Assembly (NCBI GenBank): GCA_914767715.1
Contig: OU612072.1
Span: forward strand, 11,408,001-11,472,000
From: Membranipora membranacea
Taxonomy: Eukaryota; Bryozoa; Gymnolaemata; Cheilostomatida; Membraniporidae
DNA: 64,000 bases
Direction of reading: 5' to 3'
The translations under genes were made by a program, and so were the position numbers. The notes beneath the pieces are model-generated. The model was given only the letters and a program-made list of their open reading frames with translations, was not told the DNA's origin and searched no databases. Of the stretch, positions 36,649 through 49,900 are shown piece by piece; within the stretch, counting starts at the first letter, position 1, and each line of letters opens with the position of its first letter.

Positions 36649-36893
36649 GGCAACCATGAGTTTGTTATTTTTTATGGGTGTCTGCGGTGTATAAGCCTGT
36701 TGACTGTGCACAAAAATTCATTACATAATAATATGACAAAACCATGGGACTCCTATATCTGGAAACTCTTTTCAATCTCGTTTCCAACAAAAGGCATGCA
36801 AAAAGTTAAGGCAATGGTTAACTTTTTCCGAGTCCAATTTTATTATCAAACACTATTTCCCTATACAATCAGCAGAAGTCACTTTGATTTAAG

Positions 36894-37666
36894 GGAGAGA
36901 CGCTGATGATGTTGATGATTATGACGTATTGCTCACCTGGGCAGACAACGTGTTGTCTTCATCAATTTTCATACACTAAAGAAGCGATGAGCGATATGTT
37001 TCCCGATCTCCTCTTTCCTGAGGACTTTCAGATCAACGAATGCAGAGGAGAATGTATTGTGTCCCCAACTGGTAAGCATCTTGTCAATGATTGGATGGTC
37101 TCCCGCTAAACGACCAATCAGAGGCAAAGCGTTGGCTAATATTTGTCTTGCACAGCTGACCGAATAATCTATATTCATTCTAATATTATTTTGTCTAACA
37201 AGTTTCTTAAGGACTACCCAAAGACCAAATCGTGTTATAATCAAATCTGACAAAACTTTATCATAAGTAACTGCCTGACTATAACATGCTTAGATCTTGG
37301 GTAGTCTTTAACCAAAATAATAGGTATATTCATAATCTAAGTAATTAAATTGAAAATCTTTGAGGCGAGGAGGTCGCTAAGTCAACTCACCGGGATTTTA
37401 ATGGCATAACCGAATGAAACGTAGCTCTTTTACACACAAAAACCTATGCTGAACCTATAAAAAAGTGTCTTTTTTGCTACATTGTAGATACTCGAGTTGT
37501 TTATAATCCATTCATTCGGTGGACTGTTGGAATTACCACTCCGAATTTCTGCTGCCAGCCTACGGGGTTTACGTTCATCACTACAAACACTCTCGTGAAC
37601 GGCATCCCTACCATTGATGTCCTAAACAATGCTACAATCACTCGATGTGGATGCACTGTTTACTAG
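36894..37666 (+). CDS. TGF-beta superfamily ligand, mature cystine-knot domain (5' part unresolved)
   Basis: Two exons: one ending at 37071, with a start somewhere between 36888 and 36945, and 37488-37666 ending in TAG. The protein shows nine cysteines in the order YC, CC, CRGEC, CC, CGC (final residues CGCTVY). This is the pattern of the TGF-beta/activin/myostatin group, including the extra first cysteine and the NFCCQP segment that would hold the inter-chain cysteine. The canonical W near the first loop and the long helix are weakly conserved, so it is divergent. No signal peptide or propeptide was identified upstream. An in-frame stop at 36885-36887 limits the exon. Acceptors such as the AG at 36892-36893 or 36943-36944 are possible. 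As a ligand it would be secreted and dimeric and act on type I/II receptor kinases, which is inferred from the family. Confidence 0.75.
37175..37330. repeat. Inverted repeat, MITE-like, within the TGF-beta gene intron
   Basis: AATATTATTTTGTC followed by AAGGACTACCCAAAGA is mirrored by TCTTGGGTAGTCTTTAACCAAAATAAT around 37298-37325. It occupies the middle of the intron between the two recognised exons. Confidence 0.45.
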
Positions 37667-38084
37667 ACCTCTTCAGACTACTGCTTTATACCAGACCGCG
37701 AATGGGAAATTAATTAAACTATTCGCAATTTTTTTTTCAAAAATTTGATTATCTTGAGGTTTTGTCAGCTAATAGGGTAACATCACAATTATTACATAAT
37801 ATATGTGTTACATAATGATTGGATAAAAACTCAAAAGTTTTAAAAGTAGACAATATTGTCAATTCTGATATTAGTATTATATTAAATTCATAAAATTCAT
37901 TGCCAGGTTACCCAACTCGAGTACATGAGCATTTTCATCTTCTAGGGTATCTGTTGCCTCTCTACTATATGCTGTCCATATATGGAAAGCTCCTATATGT
38001 TTTATTGTAATGTATTATCTAGTCCTAGCACCAGTATCATTAAACAAATGAATTACATACCATTGAAAAGTTTTTGGTTTTCTA

Positions 38085-38090
38085 AATAAA
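38085..38090 (+). terminator. Candidate polyadenylation signal for the TGF-beta gene
   Basis: AATAAA about 420 bases after the stop codon, in AT-rich DNA. Confidence 0.25.
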
Positions 38091-38459
38091 TGATAATGAT
38101 GATGACAATGGTCCTATGTGTTCAGTGGATGAAGCAATATTGAATTATTATTCAAAACAAGATTATTTCGTTAAGTCTAGAAAAATGGTGTCACCGGAAG
38201 CCGACTTGATTTAATGGCGCAGTATGGAACTAACATTTAGATTCTTTACATGCATGTTCTGCCGGCTAAAAGAAAACCCAGTGCTGGTTTGATCCTCCTC
38301 ACGCAGAGGAGGGATGTTACAACCATTACCTTTTTATTGCAACACTAAATTATAATTACCGCTCGCACAACTGTGAGTAAGAATTGTCTTCCTGTAAAGA
38401 GGGAAAAGGCAACTTTTAAATATGGGTTGTTTTATAAAATTGCTACATGCTAGTTGAGG

Positions 38460-38535
38460 GTGTGAATCTATGTTAGGCTTACTAGTTAGAGCCTGTGCAA
38501 CACAGGAGCGTGTAGTTCGATTCTCGTTGTCCATA
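38460..38535 (+). mobile_element. tRNA-derived SINE head (candidate)
   Basis: The order matches a tRNA gene: an A-box-like TTACTAGTTAGAGCC, an anticodon-arm-like segment (CTGTGCAACACAGG), and a B-box-like GTAGTTCGATTCTCG about 35 bases on. The stems are degenerate, so it is more likely a SINE than a working tRNA. Confidence 0.4.
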
Positions 38536-39149
38536 TTCTCACCAATCTGCAATTGTTTAGCAAACAGTCATGCCTTCTCATTTCTCTCGTTTTCAAATTA
38601 AGACATTGGCATCATATATCATTTCCGAAAAATGCTATTTCATAATGTACAGCAAAGAAATAAAGTTGAATACAGGTGGAACAAAACCTTAATTTTTTTT
38701 AAATATAAGTAATGTGAGTTTTGATGTCATGCTGGTACAGTCTTGAACCTAGACTATGTGGTTTGGGGTTTTTTGATGTTGAAGAGGAGGTAGCCTATTG
38801 ATCTGATTGTCTGGTGGATGGGATAGAGCCAATGCCAGGTCAGGTGGTATTTTCTTGAAAGTACCTTGTGATACAGTAGTCGATGTGAAAGTATACAGTA
38901 CCACTTTCACTATAACTCAGTAGGTGACCTGAAATCAGCTCCTTTTGCTACCCAGCAACCAGTCGGATCAGAGCTAACATGTTGGCTAAAGGGAGGGATG
39001 ATTTGGAAAGCTCTGGTTTTGATTATTTTGTGACTTAGTGTAGGTAGCGTTGCCATCTCATTGTCGGAGGTGTTGCCATGCTAACATCATGTATTTTATG
39101 TGTGTAGAGATGATTCAGATATTTTGGTGTGGCAATATAGACCACTGAG

Positions 39150-40887
39150 ATGGAGTATCTTATCTTTGTGGTAGTTTCTTTACTTTTTGGTATGTATGCA
39201 GTTAACTGATATTTTTTTAATTTTATTGAGCAACTAAAATAATTTGAACTACTGTCACTATGTTGTCGGACAGGGAGGGTCAATGAGTAATTGAGAGTTA
39301 GCTGGACAAACTTGATTTCTAACAAATGCTCAAATATAGCCGGTTGCTTGTATGTCACCCTCCATCCTTGATTAATACTTATCTGCAGAAATAGCAGTTT
39401 GCGCTCACATGAACAATCTTCGTGCGTCTTATAATTAGAATAAGCGATGATTTATAAAAGCAAATTCTCACAACCATATCGCTCAAAATTAGTACTCACT
39501 TGGTCTTTCAATTAGACAAAAGTCTCTCCCAAATCGCTCGCTCAGAATGTATTTATTGTTCCATCAATGAGTGAGCAATTTCTGAGTGAGTGATCAGACT
39601 GCAATTTGGCTATTTTTTTATTGAAATACCCCCCTGTATGGCGGATTTACTACACGGAAAAGTTAAAATTTCATTTGTCATTTCTCAGATGCTGTGGAAA
39701 GTCAACCAGATTTAGAGCAAATACCTACCTGGCCATATGAGCCATTTGGTGCAGAAATCATGATTCCACTTGGCTCTGATCTGAAGATAAAGTGTCACAC
39801 AACTAAAACACAGTCTCCTCTCGCCTGGAATGTCGAATCAAAAGGAGTGTCATCGGCAAAATTCAAAATCGAAAATGGTCCAGGATGGGCGAGTTACAGG
39901 TTAGGATCAATACAGCTTACTCTGTATTACGACTGATCCCACCAAAAAATCATTCACAGCATTACTTTGATAATACTCAGAATTTGGCTTAGCAATCCGA
40001 ATTGTGGGTCTCTTTCATGCTCGTTTGTTGAGATGCTTTGAATAGAGTATTCCTTTTCATTCAGCCAACCTATTGTTTGCATTCAAATATAATTGCATTG
40101 TCTTGACGGTATTTATTCACGAGACAAGAAAGCTCCGAGAAAGTTTTTTAAGCAGGGCGAAAGACAAGGTCTTGATATTGGGGACCCAGATTCTGTCATA
40201 TCAAAACGAACAAAGAACCTAAACGAACAAAGAACCTGGCCCTGCAGATAATACATGATGACGAACATTTTTTAAACAATTTTCTTGAGAAACTCCTCTC
40301 AGGCAGATATCGCAGCCTTGAATACAGAACTGCCTGGGGTAAAGACTCCTTCCTCAGACACTTGATTTTGATATTACAAGATATTTTTTAATCCACTCCA
40401 AGTCAATCCAAGTCAGACTTTACTTTACTCATTTTGTTTATGTTTCTTTTTGGTATTCCCTACTCATGTAACAGTATAAACACCCATCTCGCAGCATACC
40501 TAATGTTTGTGACAATATAAACCAACCAACCAATACCCTTTTCCAATAAGCCAATTTAGCAGTCCCAAAATTAAAATGTCAATATCCAACTGATGGAACT
40601 TATGCAATGAAATCGCTGGTTATATCTCAATACAAGATAACAAATGAAAAGTTTGGCAATTACTCTCCAGTCACTCTAATATAACGTGATAGTTTCTCTA
40701 TTCATAAAGTATTGAGAAAACTCAGAAAGAGGACTACGGCCGTTACACATGTGAAGACAGGACCGGTTCATCCCTCAAGCAGAGGATCGTGGTGTTCTCT
40801 CCAGATATTATCTTCAATACAATAATCTCAGGAGAGACAATCACCAATAAAAGCACAGTGGTAAGTTAACTCAAGGAAGTCATTTTC

Positions 40888-40920
<33 letters not shown>

Positions 40921-43900
40921 AATATAATACTTTAATTGGCAACAACAATTCATCATTTCTAATGTTTTTCATGATGCGGCAAGAACATAAATGGCAAGAA
41001 AACAAACAAGTCTTCAACAAGTCTAAAAAATTATCTGTTACTTGTTTCAAATAACTCACAATTTTTGGAAGAAACAGTTTTGCCTGTTCCATACATTGAA
41101 ATCTTTTCTCATTTCATCATAAAGGTCACCATGAGGTCAACAAGTTTTTTTTAATTTGCTTTAATTATAAACTTTTAGAAAACCTCAATAAATAAATAAA
41201 TAAATAAATAATGCAAATGTTTCCTAGATGAATTTCCAGCATTGCATACCAATCATACAAAGTTAATCGTCACGTTCACATAGTACCTCATGTATAACCA
41301 TCTGGAGGTCTTCGATATCAGAAAATTATAAACATTTGAATTGGTCTCTCTGGGAATTCAGACATAACACACTAATTTAATTTATAGAAGATACATAAAA
41401 GACTATGCATTTTCTGACAATTTAATTTACTACGGTTATTTATTTTGGTCTTAGTCTATTGGCTTAGAACAAAGTGCCATTGCATAGTCTTTGGCGACTT
41501 GCTGCATCTTAGAACTATGAGTAAGGATTCTCGGTTGCATTTTAGTTTCTTAATTGCTTTATTACCTCAGTCTGAGGATAATGGCCGTTCCCAACCTCTA
41601 GCAGGCTCCACACTTATGACATGATATTCTATTGCATGTATCAATATCTTATAATATCATCAATAGAGAGTGAACTAATTCAGTTAGCACCATCACAAGG
41701 AATTTGGCGTGACGACCCGTGTTCAATTTTACTAACTAGGGGCGGGTACGTCTTAAGATACTTACTCTAAATTGATTTAACGATCAGAGATACACGTGAT
41801 AGTGAAGTCTCAATGTCAGTATGAGCAGGCCTATCTACCTACATTTTGCTATCCATATTCCAGGACTACAGAGTGATCTCCAAGTACGATGACATAAACT
41901 CTTACTCATATAGAAAGGTTGATCTACCAGAGGATAAACTCCCCATAGAAGTACAAACATCGGGCCCTTATATGAGAATATCGGAAGTTAAATCTGAGAC
42001 CGAAGGAAGCTATGCCTGTACTGTGCAGGCTGATAGCACAGCTGTCGGGGTGATACGTGTGGTGTTCACTACGCAGCTTGTACAGCATTCTCAGGTATAA
42101 CACCTCAATTTATTTGAATCCGCAACAACTTGGCCCCGTCAAAACTTGACATCGTCCAAATTTGGCCCCGCTTTGTATTTGGGGCCATGTTGTGACGGGC
42201 TGAGCTTGGCTTGGACAAGAGATCAAGTTTTGACGTGGCCAGGTTGTCGCACTTCCATTTTATTTCCCCATTGTGTTAAATATGAATCTTGTTGTCTTGC
42301 TAGCTTAAATAACCTACATTAAATTGTGATACCAACCATGAATAAACGCTCAAAATTAAGCTCTTGACAAGAAATCAACGCTTTGATGCACCTTCTTCTA
42401 TGCTTTACAGAGTTGTTTGAAAATTGGCATCATTGCAAGAGGCTATAGACCACACCAATATAGACTACAGGAATTTATGGAAGGATCACCTTTATTATTA
42501 AGATGTGATTCCACATTCCCGTATTATCCTCCAAAATGGAAAAAGTCTAATGAAGATATAACAATTACGGATACAACCAAACGTAGCTATATATATGGTG
42601 GCTGTCTCGTGTAAGTTAAGTTAAGTTGGAATGAATTGAGATAATGACATTATAATTTACAAACAAAATTAGAATAAAAAATTAAAATCGAACTTAAAGA
42701 CTTCGGAAGAACAACAGCAATGTATAGTGTGGAAGCTAGTTATGCAGTAGTTTCACAATAAGAAAATTCAGAGCACTTCTGGGTGAAAATTCTTTATAGT
42801 GTTAGAAATTGTCCTCCCTTCACATCTAAGAGCTATGAGGTATTCATGGGGCCTAATGCTGTGTCAGCCTAATAAGCTACCACTTCAAAAGACATTTAAT
42901 TACCATTCTTTTCCACATAAGTTCCAAATAAACATGGTTCCATTGTCAGGAGACATTTATAAATAGTAGATAACTTCATTTCATTTCTCTCAAGTAGATA
43001 GAAGTGATAGTTTATTGGGCTGGTACTGCACTATGCCCCATGAATACCTCATATATGAGAAGGGAGGACAATTTCTAACACAATACATAAATTTTACACA
43101 AAAGTGCTCTGAAATTTCTAAGTGTGGAAATATTACGTAATTACTGCAGAGCTAGCTGCCAGACTATGTATTTCTGTGGTCCTTCTGGAGTCTTTAAAAT
43201 TAAACTAATTGCTACCAATGATGATGATGGCTAACAGGCAATCGGGAGGACCACTAAAACTGGGTAGGGGTTTGTTTATCCTGTCTATGTATTTTTAGGT
43301 TTACTCGATTAACACAGGCAGATACAGGAATGTACAAGTGTTACCATAGTCTGGAGAAGTACCCACAATTCAGAGTAGAAGATGAAATGCTTGTTACTGT
43401 TACTAATAAACTTGAATGTGAGTCTTTGCAATTATAATTTATTTAAGTTCATTGAGTGTTTAAACCTTGGCGCAGGTCGCTGAAAAGTGCGTGGTCCATG
43501 TTGCTGTAAAGTTTGTGGTCTAGACCGATGTTAAATTGGTGGTCTAGGTTGATGAAAGTGGACGGTTGTTGATGAATGCCTCCTGCACTGCTGCATCAAG
43601 TTACTTAGCTTGGCTCATTAATTGCAACAACCACAGAATCAAATATATATACCGACTTAACCCCCAGAAACAGTAGCGCACATACCACTGCACAACACAC
43701 AGGTCTTCAGCTAGAAACCATGATTCGAGGCCTTCTCTAGTACAACCTCCTCATGACCGGCCATTATGTGAGGCATTGTTAAGCTGCACATTAAGCTGCG
43801 CCATGATCTCAAATCTTTTAAGTTAGCAGTCAAAAGCAATATTTTAGTGTATAAACTGTTCTTATTCTTAATACTTGCATTTTTATCCTTCATTTTCTCC

Positions 43901-44337
43901 ATAAAATGGTATATTTTTAATTGCGATAGTCTCATTTACCTGTATTCTCTATATTTTTGTACCTTTGTTCGTGTGTTCCTATTAGTTCACATACACTTTT
44001 ATAATTTACTCAATTTGCATTTTTCTTTTAAAAAAAAATCCTTGTTTTCTGGACAAAAGTCCCTGGACTTATAAATTCACCAGAATAAATGTGTAATATA
44101 TATGTTGCAGCATCTTGGGAAGATATGGATTGGGAGATTACATGGACTGCCGGAGAGTTTTCTCCCCTCTACACATATGATATAAAGAAGTACTGTGAGT
44201 TACCCGACATACAAAGTGATGACAAAAGAGCTGCCGAAGCTGTAAACAAGTCAGACGGGATAAACCAGAAAGTAAAATGTTCTCAACTATTAATATTTAT
44301 GGCCTTCATATTCGCAATAAAATATTTCTTAACATAG
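39150..44337 (+). CDS. Three-Ig-domain surface protein with GPI-like tail
   Basis: Exons: 39150-39189, 39689-39899, 40710-40860, 41864-42094, 42411-42610, 43299-43417 and 44111-44337 (392 aa, all junctions in frame). Exon 1 is a signal peptide (MEYLIFVVVSLLF). Ig-like domain 1 has C49, W60 and C98 (DYGRYTC). Domain 2 ends with the usual SYAC motif (C186) but has no recognisable first cysteine. Domain 3 has C243, W254 and C292 (ADTGMYKC). After about 75 residues the protein ends in a hydrophobic stretch (LLIFMAFIFAIKYFLT) at the very C terminus. This fits a GPI-attachment signal or a short membrane anchor with no cytoplasmic part. Domain 3 resembles growth-factor-receptor Ig folds in style, but no kinase is present. 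The function is not known; a cell-surface recognition or decoy role is an inference. Confidence 0.85.
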
Positions 44338-46907
44338 TTTGTATTTGACCTTTCTTTCAAAAGCTGAACCATCACAAATTCGGATGCTTTCGATTTCTAT
44401 ATCACATCTGGCTACATTCATTGATCTTTTATTTTCTTGATACTTTTTTGGCATAATTTTCATTCTCATAGAATATTTTACAATATTTGCCCCTCAAAAG
44501 AAGAAAGAAATACATTGATAGTAGAATGACCGAAAAAATATTATCATATTATGTGTGAATAATAATGTTTAGAAGAAGGAGTTTTGAAGAAACTAATGGC
44601 CGTAGTGGCACGCAAAGTTGAAGGTAAGCTGTTATAACAGGACGCTATAATATTTTCCAAAAGAATTTTGTTGAAGGGTGTAATTTAAACGGCACTCTTA
44701 GATTGACTTGGTGACAGTTCGTAAAACTTTCCAACAAAAAATATTGACATGTTTTATGAAGCATTCGATGTCCAGTTAAAGCAGTAAAATAAGTACTGGC
44801 AAGAAATGGTAAAGACAATAGATGAAGGAAACTAGACGAAATGTTTGTTGGAATCAAATGATTGGGAATTTTGTTCGCATTAGCTATCAATCTTTGATAA
44901 TGATCCCAATATGTACATACGAATTTATGAAACTCAGGGCAAACCTACCGATGTCAACATATATGTTTTTTTTTTAATCGATATTTGGATGCCCAGGAAA
45001 ACAATACAAGTAGGTTTTGAGTTAGATGAAGTCGAAAATCTTAAGTTTTTGCGGAAGATTGTACATAATTAAGGTGACTCCTACCTAACAGAGGGAGGTC
45101 CATTGAGCTATGGCTTACTCATTAAATGCAGGCAATTTGCAAATTTGATCAAATCATAATAAAAAAAAAACATATTTATCACACGGATCATGGTAAAATG
45201 AAGATTGATTGGCCTGACCGACGCCTGTCATGTTTCAGAGCAATGAATTAGTTAAATAATGGTTAGAGCAGGTTTGTCTAAACCTCAAATATGCCAAATA
45301 TAAAGAACACTCAATCCAACTTGATGAAGTTCCAGTACCCCTCTTTCGTTGCCAATATATTTGATCACTCACCGTGAAGCTCAAAGAAGGCTCAAACCTA
45401 ATTATATAGCAAGTACATTGAAAAACCTTTCTCAGTTTTGCTTGCTCCCCAGTTGCATTCACAAATAAACCTTTGGGATAGTGTCGCTGTCAATGGCCAA
45501 GTAGTGCTGGTTTCAGTGTATGACCATAATTTACGCACGCTTTGGGAGGTCATGTCTGACCTCACACCACACTTCAACAACTTATTCTTGCTTCTAGGAT
45601 GCATAATAGCCACTGTATGATGCTTCAAGGTATCTTGCAAGTTGCAACCCTCATTATAGGGTAAGCTCAATCTTATGTGTTCTACTTAGCAGTGATCCAA
45701 TGATTATCATTATTATGGCTTTGAGACTGATGAAAACTGCATATCCTATGTATTTGCCTTTGTTTTTACTTGTAACCATTTCTTTCATATTTTATTGTAT
45801 TTTGTTTATTTATCTTTAGCTGTTTACATGCTGCAGCTGATGTCCCAAAAGAAGACTGTGATTTATACAGTAGAGCATATACGTAATGCAGAGCCCCGGA
45901 TAATTACCGACTTGCATCAAATAGTGGAAGAGGCTGGTGAATGTGCTTGTGCAAGCTTTGCGCTGAACAGTTTCTGAATGGTGTCGTGTAATTAACTTAT
46001 TGTATTTGTGATGAAGTGATCGTGTTTCCTGGTTATCTAAGTCTGCTAATATCTCACTTGCTATCCTCTAGCTCAGGGGTATTCTAATGAGTCTCCTTCT
46101 TGTGCATCCGGATATAGTCTGAGTCTCAATCCCTGGCTAATCACTTTCACCTGCTGTCTGGATCCCTTATGCTTGTATCCGGTTTTACCACACGTAGAAA
46201 ACATCTCAATCTTTACTTAAATACAGCGGCCGTGCAACTGACAGTGTAATGTCAAAATAACGCTCAGGGAGATGTCACAAATAATCTCAAAAGAAGAAAA
46301 AACCATCGATGTATGTAGCCTTTCTAAACTTTGAATATTTTGCTATAATAAATAATTATAGATATATAGCCTGCTGGGTTTTTAAACCAAAACTCAGAGC
46401 CAACATACCTAGAAGACAAAAGACTGCGGTATTTTTCATCAGAGACATCATACCAGTTGGATTGAGTTAAAAAAAATATGAATAAAGAAAATTAGATGAT
46501 GATATTTTTTTTTCCTGACCTCGTAAAAAGAGCATGGATGGTGGACTAAGAATACCACGAGGTCAAGTTGAAAGCCAGATACAGCCTTGCATTAATATGT
46601 AAAGTTTGTACAAGAAAATAGGCCATCGGTCTTGATGGGTGTGTTAGTGGTTTATTACCTTGGTAGGAGCAAGAAATATCAACCTTTTAAATCTCACCTC
46701 TACTTCATGTTTTTTTTTGTGTTTTTAAAAAAAAATTTTTTTTAAACCATCATCATTTTTGTCAATAAACGTAAAAAAATAAATTCAACACAAATCAACA
46801 ATCATTTAAAGCCAATGGCAGACTGTACCTATTATCATGGTGAGCAGGCAACTCCATAGTACTTGAATGGTATGAAAAATATTCCAATCATTTGTCACAT
46901 CTTACAG
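44338..46907. other. Intergenic region between Ig and BAG1-like genes
   Basis: AT-rich and low in coding signal. A possible coding remnant at about 45838-45977 has a lysine- and glutamate-rich helical translation without splice support; I cannot assign it. A missing 5' exon of the BAG1-like gene could also lie here, because the UBL exon has an acceptor at its start and its frame is open upstream of the ATG. Confidence 0.35.
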
Positions 46908-46950
46908 CCACACCAGAGGTGCAGTGTTAGTACATCCATCAACTAGAGCA

Positions 46951-49900
46951 ATGAATGATACAGGGAGTTTACAGCTATGTGTTGGATTTCAGAGAAAGTA
47001 TTTACCTGTAGCGCTGACTCTCGGGCAGCATGAGGCAGGAGATCCGCTGACACTCGGTCACTTATGTACAGAACTAGAGAGACAGACAGACATACCCTCT
47101 CGGTGTATGAGCTTCGTGGTCAACGGTAAGAGTACACAAATTTCTTACATCTACCCAGTGGAGTGAATATTCATGGTCAGTGGTAAGAGCTAGTTGAGTC
47201 TATACCTCCAATGTCTGGTCATGAATGGTCCGAAGTTTAAGGTTGAGGACTTGTGACTTGTGGGTCCAGGTTCAGTTTCTGGCGGCGGTTGTCAAAATCT
47301 TATTTTGTTACTGGCGCGCCATTTAGGCAGGTCCTTGGGGATTGAGACTCAAACATTGCCCGATATATGAAAAGGAGCTGAATACATGGCAGCCAAAGGT
47401 AAAGGACATAAGGTTCCGGCATCTATCCATGGCCGCATCAAACACTAAGCTTTAGCCTACTCCCTATTGGTAAATATTAGATGCAGTTGGGATATTAGAA
47501 TAATTCGGATTATTAGTACAATTGCCCTAATATGATTGAAAAGACTAGATACAAGTTTGGGATGACTCAATGTAAGCAAGCATAATTTTTGCTAGCTGAG
47601 GTCGGAGTCGGTCCTTAGCAACAAATTTTGCTGTGTCAAAACTGTGCAAACTGGTAAACATTTACACCTACCTCTGTAGGATATATATGTGTATTGTATG
47701 AAGAACTTGTATTCAGTTTGAAGAAGTGATTGATCAGTAGTCCAATAACCGGATCAAATGGGGCCTAGGCAAACCCACTGCTGCATTTTGGTAGGTATAC
47801 AAATTTTGGGGAAATATATGACAATATCAGTTTTCAAAACTAGCCGAATAAAGAGGCGTTATCCCCCTTTTCATATACCTTTGATAGGGTCAGAAGTTTG
47901 GCAAGGCACAATAATACCACAAATAGGTACCATATGACCATGGAATATTACTGTTGAGTGGGAGCCAAATGCAGTCATTAATATGTATTCAAATTTTATT
48001 TTTCCCAAGATGAAAATGTAACAACACTAATCACATTGCGCTCTATGGCCCCAAAACTCCAGGCCAAATTTTATGTGTAGTTAAAAAATGTGTAATATAG
48101 AGGTTTATAATAGTATTCACAACTAAAAACTGCCTAATGCTTCTCATTAAAAGCAAAATATAGTTAAACCGTTGCTGCCTGACACAGCTCGGCTTTTCCC
48201 AGCAGAGCCAACAGTCAGAAATTTATATATAAAGTTGCGGCATCAAAACATCTAACCAGTGGCTTTGCATTGAGCTATTTGAGCTCTCAAAAAGTAGAGA
48301 GTATCTTCTCCCCCAGCCATCCGCCATTAATCATGACAAAAAATTGACACTGACCAATCAGGTGCCTTTAAAATCTAGCTAATAAAATCGCCTAATATGC
48401 TGTTAGCTGTATGCTGAGAAACGTTCAGTATTAGTTAGTCCTGTGTGATATATTGCTAGCAAGTCAAAACTATATATTTATATTGGCAACAGGTTATATT
48501 GATATAGACCATAATCGTAATTGGGAGTAATCAGGTTTTGATACTGTAGGAGTGTGGATATCAGAGAATCTAACAATGATTGCCTATCAATGTGGTAGTT
48601 GTCTGTCCATTAATCAGGGTAAGATAACCATCATATGAAAATGGTCCTACTATTGTCTGCATTGTAAAATGTTTATGGCAAGCGTAACAGTGAAAAGTGC
48701 CATAATTTTGACCCATCGGTATTTCGTCCATAATAAGGCCTATATCAAAGGCAATTGCTATCAAAGGAATGGATCAATATTGTTATATTGTGTGTCTATT
48801 CTACAGCAACTACTTTCAGTTCAATGTTAGCAGATAGGATGTATCAGGTGACTGCAGGCAATAAACCATAGGGAATAGCAAGTATTTAACGTTTATCTTG
48901 CAAGCCAACTAATATTAAATACGATGCACTCTCTGATCCAGCCGCCAAGCAGTGAAGTCTGAGCATTTTCTCAACAAAGAATTGAAACTGCGTAAACCAT
49001 CTTTAGATCAGATTGCAAAACGACAACAATTCAGTCTCGGTCAGTCCAATATCGGAGGAGACAAATTCAATTAGACAAATCAATAATGTTAGACAAATCG
49101 ATTTAATACTTTTATATACTAGTCTTACAGACAAATTTATAGCCAATAACCCTGAAACCGTTCATTGTAACACATAGCAAGCTGATTGGAGAAAAACAAT
49201 AGCATTAAAGAGTTTAAACAATAATATAAATTTCTCAAAGAAAGTTCAAAAGATTGATTTATTGTGTTATGTTATTATTGCAAAGCTGATTAGCCATGTT
49301 TCCCTGTCAAGTCTTTCAATAAGGTCATTGTTTGTTACTTTAACAACAAACTAAAAGTAAAATCTGGTGCGTTCATTTCTTGGTACAAACTTTAGAATAA
49401 GGGTTGCGCTTTGCATGTTTGAATCTTTCCTTGGTAAGCTTACTCGTTACTTTCCTAGTAGATTGCTGACTTTGGCATCTGGTATTCTTTTTCTTCTAAA
49501 CACTTGATCATATTTGACAACCTACTCAAATGGCCCCCCTTAAGCACAAGTGGCTTGTGTGGGTAGATAACCTAGCTCGCTGTTGCTGGCTACTCTTTTT
49601 CGAAAAGGCAGAGGGGGATCTTTACACTGCGGGCAAGCGCACAGTGGACCTCCTGTATTTCTGGTCCCGATTCAAACAGTCTTGGCTAGGATGAATGGCT
49701 TGTCTGTGCCAAATCAGAAATGGCATTCAAAACCAGGAATTGAGCCTGGATCATTTGATGACAAATCCTTAGCCTTAACCGACAGTACCACTCCTGACAC
49801 AAGTAAGCACACTTAGCGATTGACTACCTTGTAGAATTCTGCTGCTGAGGTGGTTTACTACAATGTTGTTGCATCTCTAACACAGACAGATCAGCACGTA

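Larger units (their letters stand above)
37667..39149. other. Intergenic region between TGF-beta and Ig genes
   Basis: Contains a candidate polyadenylation signal (AATAAA, 38085-38090), a tRNA-like SINE head (38460-38535) and a short arm related to the 6714-6794 repeat (near 38968). I see no gene. Confidence 0.4.

Noticed and set aside
45398-45977. Open frames on both strands suggestive of a transposase remnant
   Set aside because: The short helical translation could be read as a transposase DNA-binding segment, but no catalytic motif or terminal repeats were seen.
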